NCBI RefSeq assembly: GCF_018885265.1
Contig: NZ_CP076538.1
Span: forward strand, 4,128,001 to 4,192,000
Reading direction: 5' to 3'
DNA: 64,000 nucleotides
From: Amycolatopsis aidingensis
GTDB taxonomy: Bacteria > Actinomycetota > Actinomycetes > Mycobacteriales > Pseudonocardiaceae
Made by a program: the position numbers and the translations under genes. The notes under the pieces were generated by a model. The model ran no database searches, was not told the DNA's origin, and was given only the letters and a program-made list of their open reading frames with translations. Shown here piece after piece: positions 9,308 to 18,100 of this stretch (position 1 is the first letter of the stretch; the number at the start of each line of letters is the position of its first letter).

Positions 9308-10536
9308 CGGCTGCCCGGCCTCGCCACCGGCACCGCGGCCCTGCGCTGCTGGCCACCGTCCTGCTGGTACTCCTGCTCGGCCCGCCGGTGCTCCCGGCCC
9401 GGGCCGCGCCGGGCTGTGCCATCCTGCGGGTGCACGCTGGCTCGGTGCACGGTCCGTCCACATTAAGCCGGGTGGAACTGCCCGCGGGCACCGCGACCCG
9501 GATCCGGCGGTTCGGGTACGAGGTGAACGCGATCGGGTACTCCCCGGCGCAGGGCCGTGGCTACGGCATCGCGACGCAGGAACGGCACGGGTACCGCCCC
9601 GGCTCCTGGCACCGGCGGGGGCAGGTGGTGAGCTTCGATCTCGAGGGCACCGTGCGGGAGCACGGGCCGCTGCGGCATTCCGGGCGCAGGCCGCCGTGGG
9701 TCTCGATCCGGCAGGCCACCGCCGGCGCGATCTCCGGCACCCGCTGGTATGTCAAGTGGGGCAGCAGCCTGCAGGTGGTGGACATCGACCCGGACAGCCC
9801 CTCGTTCCTGCATGTGCTGCGCAGCACCGCGCTACGCCCGGCCTCGGTCGCCGGCGCGGTGCACGACTTCGACCTGGACCCGGCCGACGGCGCCCTGTAC
9901 GGGGTGTCGACCAGGCCGAAGGGCCGGGCGGCCGTGGTACGCATCGATCCGGGCAGCGGTGCGGTCCGGCGGCTGCCCGGCCCGCACCTGCCGCGGGCGA
10001 GCGCCTACGGGGCGGCCACCCTCGGACCGGACGACGCGCTCTACGTCACCGCCGACGTGGCCCGGCAGCGCAGCCGGTTGTACCGGGTGCCGCGGGATGG
10101 TTCGGCGGCGACCGAGTTGTCCGCCGGATCGCCGGTGGTCAGCTCGGACGCCACCGGCTGCCTGCCCGTGGTGCGGCCGCCCGCGCCACCGACCCCGGCT
10201 CCCCCACCGCCGGTACCCCCGTCACCCGTACCGCCGTCACCCGCGCCACCGGCGCCAACCAGCACCACCCCGGCCGCGCCGGAACCGGTGGTCCCGCCCG
10301 CGACCACTCCGGAACCGGAGGGAACCACCCCGCCACCGGCGCGGCCGGTGCCCCCGCGATCGCCCGCGCGCCCCCCGGTGAGCGAACCCGCGCCGACCGG
10401 CTGGTCACCGCCGCGCGCACAGCAGGCCGCCGAGCAGCGTGCCGACGCCACCGAGCGCAAGCGCCGCTGGAGCCTCGCCGTACTGGTCGTGATCATCGCC
10501 GGAAGCGCAGCGGCCCGGCACGTCGGCCGCCGCTGA
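9304..10536 (+). CDS. surface-anchored beta-propeller-like protein with Pro-rich stalk
   Basis: A 410-residue exported protein. Residues 1-36 form a signal peptide (PALLATVLLVLLLGPPVLPA, then RAAPG). Residues 40-285 form a repeat-poor beta domain with lines such as YDFDLDPADGALYGVS-like strands and VVRIDPGSGAVRRL, resembling DUF6923/YncE-type propellers. Residues about 290-385 are a low-complexity Pro/Thr/Ser stalk. The C-terminus has a positively charged stretch (ERKRRW), one hydrophobic segment and ARHVGRR, which looks like a membrane anchor. The ATG overlaps the upstream stop by four bases. With its partner it forms a two-gene envelope operon. The exact role is unknown. Confidence 0.65.
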   Translation: MTAARPRHRHRGPALLATVLLVLLLGPPVLPARAAPGCAILRVHAGSVHGPSTLSRVELPAGTATRIRRFGYEVNAIGYSPAQGRGYGIATQERHGYRPGSWHRRGQVVSFDLEGTVREHGPLRHSGRRPPWVSIRQATAGAISGTRWYVKWGSSLQVVDIDPDSPSFLHVLRSTALRPASVAGAVHDFDLDPADGALYGVSTRPKGRAAVVRIDPGSGAVRRLPGPHLPRASAYGAATLGPDDALYVTADVARQRSRLYRVPRDGSAATELSAGSPVVSSDATGCLPVVRPPAPPTPAPPPPVPPSPVPPSPAPPAPTSTTPAAPEPVVPPATTPEPEGTTPPPARPVPPRSPARPPVSEPAPTGWSPPRAQQAAEQRADATERKRRWSLAVLVVIIAGSAAARHVGRR

Positions 10537-10570
10537 CCCGCGCCCGCACGGGAACAGCCAACACGTGCGC

Positions 10571-10612
10571 GTGGGCGGCAAACACGCCGGTCCGGTCGTG
10601 TTTGCCGCCCAC
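10571..10612. repeat. perfect 15-bp inverted repeat
   Basis: GTGGGCGGCAAACAC at 10571-10585 is the exact reverse complement of GTGTTTGCCGCCCAC at 10598-10612, with a 12-base loop. It lies 35 bases after the upstream stop and leads directly into the tandem repeat block. It could work as a terminator, though there is no T-run. Confidence 0.8.
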
Positions 10613-10739
10613 ATCCGCGCGTTGGCCCGCCACGCGCATGCGTTGGCTCCCCACGTCCGCGCGTTGGCCATCCATGCACGCGAGTTGGCCGTTCCGGTAA
10701 CCGAGTTTGCTGTTCCCGTAGGCGAGCTTGCCGCGCGCC
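10600..10739. repeat. imperfect 21-bp tandem repeat array
   Basis: Six units of exactly 21 bases start at 10600, 10621, 10642, 10663, 10684 and 10705, with a partial seventh from 10726. Each begins GTTGGCC or GTTTGCC/GTTTGCT, and most continue with a C-rich and then CG-rich half. Because 21 is a multiple of three, both strands show apparent heptad-repeat peptides, but neither has a good start or composition, so I treat it as non-coding. It lies between convergent genes. Confidence 0.8.
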
Positions 10740-10741
10740 AA

Positions 10742-10776
10742 GGCGGGGGACCCCGGATCGCTCCAGGGTCCCCGCC
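10742..10776. terminator. GC-rich hairpin between convergent genes
   Basis: GGCGGGGGACCC (10742-10753) pairs with GGGTCCCCGCC (10766-10776), one base bulged, with about 12 loop bases. It lies 21 bases beyond the DUF397 stop, in the gap between convergent genes, so it could end transcription from either side. No T-run is present. Confidence 0.55.
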
Positions 10777-10796
10777 TCGATCGGTGCGCCGGGAGC

Positions 10797-10988
10797 TCAG
10801 CCCGCCGTCCGGCCGTCCTTCACCGTGGTGAGGAAGGCCCGGTAGGTTCGGTCGGTCAGGGTCAACGTTCCGCCGTCCCGGTTCTTGGTGTCGCGAGTCC
10901 TGGTCCGCGTGACGCCGACCGCCAGCTCGACGCACTCATTCGCGTTACCGCTGCGGCTACTCGTGCGCCACCTCTCGTGCGTGTCCAT
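10797..10988 (-). CDS. DUF397 domain protein
   Basis: A 63-residue protein, essentially one DUF397 domain. It reads WRTSSRSGNANECVELAV, then TRDTKNRDGGTLTLT and a final YRAFLTTVKDG. The family signature (W-R-S/T-S-x-S-x-x-x-x-x-C-V-E-V/L) is intact. DUF397 proteins are small actinobacterial partners of XRE-type Scr1/DUF5753 regulators and have been linked to toxin-antitoxin-like or developmental control. The ATG at 10988 has GAGG upstream and lies inside the preceding small frame. The regulator expected upstream is decayed (see 11107-11420), so this is probably an orphan. Confidence 0.85.
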   Translation of the reverse strand: MDTHERWRTSSRSGNANECVELAVGVTRTRTRDTKNRDGGTLTLTDRTYRAFLTTVKDGRTAG

Positions 10989-11106
10989 CGTCCCTCGTCA
11001 GCTCGTCCAGTGCCGCCTGTATCCGGGCCGCGGACTCCGCGGCCGGTAACGCCACCGCCACCGTGTCCTCGAATGCGCCGAGAAAGGCGGCGACATCCTT
11101 GCTCAT
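10957..11106 (-). CDS. possible 49-residue protein overlapping DUF397 gene
   Basis: A short frame from ATG 11106 to TAG 10957. It starts MSKDVAAFLGAFEDTVAVAL and is acidic and helical in character. It overlaps the DUF397 start by about 32 bases, which suggests translational coupling. Small acidic proteins are sometimes found between Scr1-type regulators and DUF397 genes, but I recognise no domain. It begins within the end of the decayed regulator fragment (GACAATGAGC). It may be real or just residual coding sequence. Confidence 0.4.
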   Translation of the reverse strand: MSKDVAAFLGAFEDTVAVALPAAESAARIQAALDELTRDDGHAREVAHE

Positions 11107-11420
11107 TGTCCACCAGGTCGCCACCGGCGGCGGATTCGAGGTAGACCGAGTACGGGTCCTCGGGGTCGTCGAAATCGAGCACGATGGCCGGGCCGGACAT
11201 GGCCCACAGCTCCGGCGGTGAACGGCACGATCTGGATGGTGATGTTGTCCCGCCCGCCCATCAACTGGCCGGGCACGGTGAACAGCGCGAGACCGTACTC
11301 GGCCACCGCGTCCCGCTCGTCGCGGCGGAAGGCGACGTACTTGGCATGCAGGTCGGCCTGGTACTCCACCACCGTGGTGTCCTGCCGCGCGGCCCGCAAC
11401 AGACCGACCGCCTCGGCCCG
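11107..11420 (-). pseudogene. decayed Scr1/DUF5753-type regulator fragment
   Basis: The reverse strand holds two pieces of what looks like the C-terminal DUF5753 domain in different frames. One reads GGRDNITIQIVPFTAGA (about 11212-11262). After a frame change near 11200 the other reads SGPAIVLDFDDPEDPYSVYLESAAGG (about 11127-11198; in the family this directly follows the first piece). No helix-turn-helix N-terminus is present upstream. The same DNA is joined at about 11405-11420 to an unrelated plus-strand fragment. The pieces are family-like, but the reading frame is broken and truncated, so I call it a pseudogene remnant. Confidence 0.5.
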
Positions 11421-11576
11421 TTCCTCTCCACCCACGCCCTGACCACCGACCAACGGCGCCTGGCCGCCATCAGCATGGACGCCCTGCTCGACGAACTCGC
11501 CCACCGCCGCTGGGAGAAATGGGCCTTCGGCATCGCCACCCACCCCCTGGGCATCGCCTTCGTCCCCAGCCAGTAA
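11405..11576 (+). pseudogene. C-terminal fragment of an unidentified protein
   Basis: Plus-strand codons from about 11405 to TAA 11576 have strong actinomycete coding character. They read STHALTTDQRRLAAISMDAL then LLDELAHRRWEKWAFG and end PLGIAFVPSQ. No start codon or upstream part belongs with it; sequence left of the junction is the opposite-strand regulator remnant. I do not recognise the family. It looks like the tail end of a gene left by a rearrangement or a lost mobile element. Confidence 0.35.
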
Positions 11577-11587
11577 CGGCAGGCCAC

Positions 11588-12145
11588 TCAGAACAGATGT
11601 CCGAAGGCCAGCGCGATGCCGAAGAACAATCCGGCCCAGCCGAGGAACCGCAGGACCCCGAACCGCCGGACGTGGGTGACCCCCGCTGGAGGGTCCGCCG
11701 GCGCGGCGGTACGCACCTGCTCGATCCGCTCCCGCACCCGGCGTTGGTACCGGTTTCCCCAGAGCGCGTTCCACAGCGAGCTGCCGCCCACCCCAACGCC
11801 GATCTCGGAACCGTCCCGCAGCACCAGTGCCACCGCGGGATCCACCTCGACGGAGCTCACCTCGGACCACGGTATCCAGTACCGGTTGAACCAGTTCTGC
11901 ACCAGCACGCCGCGTTCGAACAGCACCGTCTTCGAGGTCAGGATGGCGCCGATGAACCACAGCCCGGCCGAGCCGATCAGCAGCACCGCGAGGTACTCGC
12001 CGAACGGCAGCCTGGCATGCGGCCCGTTGATCGCGCCGCCGAAAACCAGGAAGCCGATGAAGATCGTGCAGACGAGCCCGAAGCCGAACTCGAACCAGCG
12101 ACGAACCGTCGCCTTCCTGGTCCCCAGTGATGCGGTGTTCAGCAA
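11588..12145 (-). CDS. PH-like membrane protein, candidate immunity protein
   Basis: A 185-residue protein whose TTG start (12145) overlaps the stop of the giant RHS gene (TTGCTGA), so it is coupled to it. Two hydrophobic helices occur near residues 24-43 and 52-70, and one at the C-terminus (about 163-185). Between them is a compact beta region (LFERGVLVQNWFNRYWIPWSEVSSVEVD, split here across two strands) typical of bacterial PH-domain membrane proteins, where an aromatic loop precedes WSEV. RHS toxins are normally followed directly by their immunity gene, and this is the only gene in that position. The toxin tip here is hydrophobic, so a membrane-bound antidote is plausible but unproven. 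Confidence 0.6.
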   Translation of the reverse strand: MLNTASLGTRKATVRRWFEFGFGLVCTIFIGFLVFGGAINGPHARLPFGEYLAVLLIGSAGLWFIGAILTSKTVLFERGVLVQNWFNRYWIPWSEVSSVEVDPAVALVLRDGSEIGVGVGGSSLWNALWGNRYQRRVRERIEQVRTAAPADPPAGVTHVRRFGVLRFLGWAGLFFGIALAFGHLF

Positions 12146-15100
12146 TACCTCGATCCCTTGAACGCACAGGTGAACGCGTAGCCGACCCAGCCGAACAAGC
12201 CGGACAGGAACTGGTTGACCAGCAGGTTCACCCTGGTGACCACCCAGTCTATTCGGGTCGACTGCACTCTCGTGTATCTCGTCGTATGGGTCTTGCGAAC
12301 GAACGGCGACTTGCGGTTACGCAGGCTCAACGCCCCCTTGCCCCCGACATACCGGGCGGCCGCGGCGCCGCCACCGATCGAAGCCAGGTTCGCCGCCGCC
12401 TTCCCCCAGTCGATATTGTGCCTGGTTGATATCCCTTCCGCGACGACAGTCGTCACCGCTACCGCCGCACCCGCCACGGCACAGACCCCGGCGGAGACCA
12501 CAATGCACCCGACGGCCAGCCCGGCGGTGATGTAGTCGCCGTACTCGTTGGCCTTGTCGGCCACCCAGCCCGCAGCCTCGTCGACGGCGTTGCCGATGCC
12601 CTCGGCGATATCGCACACCAACCAGCACTTGCCGCTCAGGTCCGTGGTGTTGACCGGATTCGCCCCGGCGTACTCGTAGGCGTTCGCCGAGCCCTCCGGG
12701 TTCGGATCCACGGAAAGGAACCTGCCGAGCAGCGGGCTGTACGGCCGCGCCCCCATCTGTACCAGGGAGAGTGAACCCGCGTGCTCGTAGGGCCGCTGGT
12801 GCTCGCCGAGCCAGCCGTAGTCCATCTCGCCCGGCTGGTTGTCCGGTACCGCGTCCGGATCCACCGCACCATCGGCGCCGATCGGCTGGCCGTAGGGACC
12901 GTAGTGCCGCAACGGCCCGTCCTGGCGCCCCTCGCCGTCGCTGGTCAGCACCAGGTCACCACGAACGCTGGGGTGGTCCCAGGTGGTAGTGGTCTCTCCG
13001 GCCCCGGTCCGCAGGGTGTACAGCACACCGCCCGGTAGCGACACCGTCCTGCTCAGCAGCCGCTTGTCGGCGCTCAGCGTCACGGCCGCGTTGTCGTTGT
13101 CGCCGAGATAGCACTGCAACACCATGGCGGTGCTGTCGCCCTCGCTCACCCCGCGGGAGGTGATCCGGTCGATCGCGTCCCGCTGGTAGCTCACCGAGGC
13201 CGCCTCCGGCCCGGTGGTGCGGGCGGTCAGATTCCGGCCCGCGGTGTCCCAGCCGAGGTAGGTACTGTGCCCACCCTCGGTGATCTCCACCGTGTTGCCC
13301 GCCGCGTCGTAGTCGAACCCGGCCGCCAGCGCGCCATGTGTCGCCAGCAACCGGTCCGCGGCGTCGTAGCAGTAGCCGGTCTCGGCGGTACCCGACGCCG
13401 TCGTGTCCACCAGCGCGACCCGGTTGGTGTTGCGGCCCGCGTTCGCCCTGGTGCCCTCCGGGCAGCTCGCGGCCGCGTCCGAGGTGAAGTCGTAGCGGTA
13501 GTGGTGCCCGCTGAGGTAGGCCTCGGTCATCCGGCCGACGCTGTCGTAGGCGTAGTTCGGGCCTTCGGGCCGGGCATCCACCCCGGCCAGGCTCTCGTCC
13601 ACGACGGTCCCCGCGCGGGTACGGGACACCGCCGAGCGGACCTCGGTCCCGTCGGCGAGGCGCCAGGTCCGGCTGGTCTCACGGCCCGCGACGTCCCTTC
13701 CGACCGCCGACAACGCGGAGCCGTTGGCGTAGGCGACCGAGGCTAGCTCGCCAGCCTGGTTGTAACTCGCCGTGGCCAGGGTGGTGTCGTTCAGGGTGGT
13801 GGACAGCAGCCTGCCCGCGTCGTCGTAGGCGAAGGTGCTGACCTGCTGCGCGTCTGCGGCGTCCGGCAGCACGACCGTCTCGGTGGCCACCCGCCCCATC
13901 GGGTCGTACTCCTTCTCCGTCCGCACCCCGTGCACGTCGGTGTAGCTGACGGTCTGGCCGAGCAGGTTGGTCTTCGTGGTGACGGTGCCGTGGTGATCGG
14001 AGACCGAGGTGGTCAGCGGGTCACCGTCCACCGCGTAGTCGTAGCGCACCACCCGCTCGCCATCGGCCGAGTTCGCCGGGTAGGTCTTGGTGGCGATCCG
14101 GCCACGCGCGTCGTAGGTGGTGCACGCCCAGCCCGCGCCCGCCAGATGATCGGCGACCGCCCTGCCGAGCAGGTCGTACACCTGCTCCTCCACCCGGTTG
14201 GTGCCATCGGCCGCGCTCGGCGCGGTGGACTTCTTCACCAGGCCGGACTGGAGGACGGGATCGGCCTCCGCGGTACACGGATTGTCCCTGGTTTCGGTGT
14301 CGCCGTAGTACCCGTAGCTGGTCTGCGCCCCGCTGGGCATCGTGCGCGTCGTGCGCCGCAGGAAGCCGTCGCCTGGGGTCTCGTAGGTGACGGTGCCCGC
14401 CATCGCCAGGCCATCCGGGTTGGCCGTAGCCCGCTCGACGATGCCGAAGGCCGGGTCCAGGTTCTCCCCGTAGGTGGTCACCATCCGCTTGTCGGGCACG
14501 CCCTCGGACTCCCGTTCGGTGGTCGAGGTGACCAGGCCGTAGTCCGGGGTGAGCTGCTCCCGCGGCACGACAGTCCAGTCGAAACCGCCGAGCTGCTTCC
14601 AGGTGAAGTTCAGGTTGTCGCTGGCACGAGTCTGGTCACCGGTCAGCGAGTAACGCTGGTACTCCACCCGCAGCCGGTGCTTGCCCGCCGAGAGCTGGAT
14701 CGGTTTCCGCCCGTCGTTCACGGTGCCGGCGCCCGCGACGTGCCCGGCGATCTCCTTCTCCGGCAGCTCCCGGTCGTAGAGCGCGACCTCGTCCAGTTCC
14801 GCCTGTGCCGTACCGCCTTCCGGGCGGCGGCCGATCGCCAACGGTGCGCTGTTGGCGGCGCCGGACTCGGCGAACGTACCCTCGCCGACCTTCTCCCCGT
14901 TGAGGTAGAAGGTCACGTTGTTCTCGGCGTCCCTGGTGACCGCGACATGGCTCCATTCGTCGGCCACCACCGACTTGTCCGACTTCAGCCACTGCCAGTC
15001 CGACGAGCCGCCGACCTGGCGCAGCTCCATGTTCAGGTCCGGCGTCAGGGACAGCTCGAACGGCATCGCCGCGCTGTTCGACCCGCCGTACTTCGAGATC

Positions 15101-18100
15101 AGGTCGTGCCAGCCGTTCCCGTCGAGGTTGTGCCGGGGCTTGACCCACAGCTCGATCGTCATCGGCCCGGTCAGGTCCAGCGCGTCGGCGTCCGGGACCT
15201 CGGCCTTGCCGCCGGTGAAGTCCACCGCCCGGTTGTTGTCGTCCGGCATCGCGCCGGAGCGCTCCTGGGTGTACCCGCCGGAGTAGGCGCCCTCCCGTCC
15301 GTTGCCGGAATGGTCCCGCAGGGTGCCGTCGGTGTCGGCGAGGCGCCAGTAGGCCAGCGGGCCGGAGTCGGCCACGCTGGGCGCGTAGGTCCGGTTGGCG
15401 ACCAGGTTGTCGTCCACGTATACCCGCATGCCGTCGGTGACGTCGTCCTCGGCGGTGCCGAAGACGTACTCCCCAGCCTCGTCCACCTGCACCAGCCCGG
15501 TCATCCGGCCGGAGAACTCGTCCGGGTCGATGCCCGGCGCCGGCGGGGTGCTACCCCAGTCGGTGTTCGGCGCCGAGGTGGAGTAGGTCTCGGCGGCCCC
15601 GGACATATGCGGGTTCGTCCACCACGTCCCGGACAGCCCGGTGTAGCCCTCGTCGTACCGGCTGATCTTGTGCGGGGTGTCCTCGCAGCCCTCGGGCGCG
15701 GGGTCCAGCGGAATCCGGTTCTCCCCGAAGCAGTGCTCAGGGGCGGGGCCGGACTCGTGCATCGGGTTGCCCTGGGAGTCGTGCACGATATGCGTCACCC
15801 GGCCCGCCGGGTCCTTCTTGATGACCATCTGGTCGTCGTGCCACCAGGTGTAGTGCGTCGTCGCCCCGGTGGCGTCGGTGTCGGTCAGCATCCGGCCGGA
15901 GAGGTCCTTGGTGATCCGGCGGACGAAGCCGGTGTCCGGATCCATCCCGGCGACGTCGATCTCGGTCCAGTCCGGACCGTAGGTGTAGTCCTTGCGCTGC
16001 CGCTGCGAGGGGGTCTGGGTGAACCCACTCGGCTCCGGGGTCTTCGTCCAGATCGCCCGCCGGTTGCCGTCGTAGCCGAACTGGTGGTTCGGCGCGGTGC
16101 TGTTGCGGTCGGCCGGGCTAGCCATGATCCAGTCCATCGACAGCGGGGTCCGCATCTGGTCCAGCAGATGCGTGCTGCCGAAACCGTACTGAGTCCACTC
16201 GCCGCCCGGGTTGCCGAGCGCGCCGAGCTTGCCATTCAGGTAGTACAGCGAGGAGGTGGCGCCGTCCGGCAGGCGCACGGCACAGAGATACCCCGCCGGT
16301 GCGGGCCAGTCGTAGGCACTCCACGGGTCCCGCTCGCAGGCCGGGTCCATCGTGTCCACGTTCCCCGAGGAGTAGTGCAGGGTGATGGCCCTGCCGGAGA
16401 CCGGATCGAGGACCTTCGTCAGGCGCGGGACCACCGCCGACGTGTCCAGTGTGGACCATTCCATCCGCGCGGCCGCCGGCTTGCGTGCGTCGGACGGCGC
16501 GGTGATCGACTCGAGTCCTCCGGAGGAGTTGAACACGAAGGTCGTGCCATCCGAGTCGATCAGTGTCAGCCTGCCGTCCTCGTCCCGGGACAGGGTGCCG
16601 TACTCCCCTGGCGGCGGCGCGTACCCGCCGTCGGACTTCTTCGTGTAGGAATGCGCCGCACCGGAGGCGTCGGTCAGCACCACGGAGTTCTCGGTGAACG
16701 TCGCCTTGGTGTAGCTGGCGCCTGCCACGTCGGAGCCCACCGACATGGACCAGCCCGGAGGTAGCGAGGGCGCGTTCGGCGAGAGCCAGGACGCGGGCAC
16801 CGGAACCGGGCTACCCCCGTCCTTCTCGGCCCAGAGTTTCATATGCGCGAAGACTGCGCCCTCGCGGTACTCGATGCGGATCGGGTACGACCGGTTGGCC
16901 TCCAGTTGCCTGGCGGTGGCACCGTCGAACTTCGGTGGGTCGTCCAGCGGGACCCAGGTGTTCCACTGGTCGTAGACACTCTCGTCCCCGATCCAGATGC
17001 GCAGCCCGTCGTCGTGCACCCCGCCGAAGCGGTAGCTACCGGACTCGGGCACCCGGAGGTAGCCCTGCCAGCGCACCCGGAAGCCGTCCTTGGCGATCAC
17101 CGGGTCGTAGGGCGAGGTCTTCTGCCAGTCGAAGGAAACCTGGGAGTCGGTGCGCACCAGCACCGGTTCTTCGTCCTTCTCGATACCCTCGGTCGAGTCC
17201 CCGGTGAAGTACTCGCCGACCAGCCCGGTCTCGTCCACGGCCTGCGAGTTGTAGGTCAGGTCGACCGAGACGTCCCCGCCAACGGTGTGCATCGGCGGCG
17301 TACCGGTCGTGGTGATCAGGTTCCCGGTGGAGAGGTTGACGTTCACCGGACCGGTCTCGTCCCCGGGTACCGCGTCCTGCAGGCCGAGCCGCAGGTCGAC
17401 CTTCAGCTTGCGGGCGGGAGCGTACAGGCTGCGAGTGTCCGGGCCCTTGTCCCTGGACCGCACGGTCCAGGTGTAGTTCACCCCGTCCTCCAGCACGCCT
17501 GGTGGGACCTGCCAGGAAGGGGTGTCCAGCCAGCCGGACTGGGCCACCAGGCCGGAGCGGCCGTCCGCGCCGGTACCGATGGAGAACTCGTACTGCACCG
17601 TGTCGTTCTCGGCGTCATCCACGGTCCCTGCGCTCAGGGTCGGGCGCTTGTCCGCCACCACCGCCCGGTCCTGGGGCGCCTGTAGCGCGGGTACCCCGGG
17701 CGTCTCGTTGTAGCTGGCGAAGTTGTAGACCGGTGAGTAGCTCCATTTGTTGTCCGGCATATAGGGATCCCGGACCCTTGCCTGCCAGTAATATCGCTTG
17801 TTCCACTGCAGGGTCGGGGTATGCCAGTCCGCGACCGTGCCTCCCTCCCCGACCTCGGCCTGGTGCGAGGCGAAGTGCCGGTTCATCACGTCCGGATCCT
17901 CGGAGAGGAAGAACTGCACCGTCATCGGGTCCGAGTTCGGGTCGGTGACGTCGACGCCGATATGGAAGTTCCTGGTGTGCCACCGGCAGTCCTCACCCGA
18001 GCAGCCCCGGTTGGCAGGCTGGCTCGGCCAGTCGTTGAAGTCGACCGTGACCACCGAGGCGCCCCCGTCCGGACCGGCCTCGGCAGCGGCCATCTTCTTC

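Noticed and set aside
10493..10831. Heptad-repeat peptides on both strands
   Set aside because: Produced by the 21-bp tandem repeat being a multiple of three; neither strand has a proper start or conserved tail.
13930..16764. 944-codon plus-strand frame inside the RHS gene
   Set aside because: Antisense to the RHS repeats; Gly/Val/Arg-rich product typical of a shadow frame.
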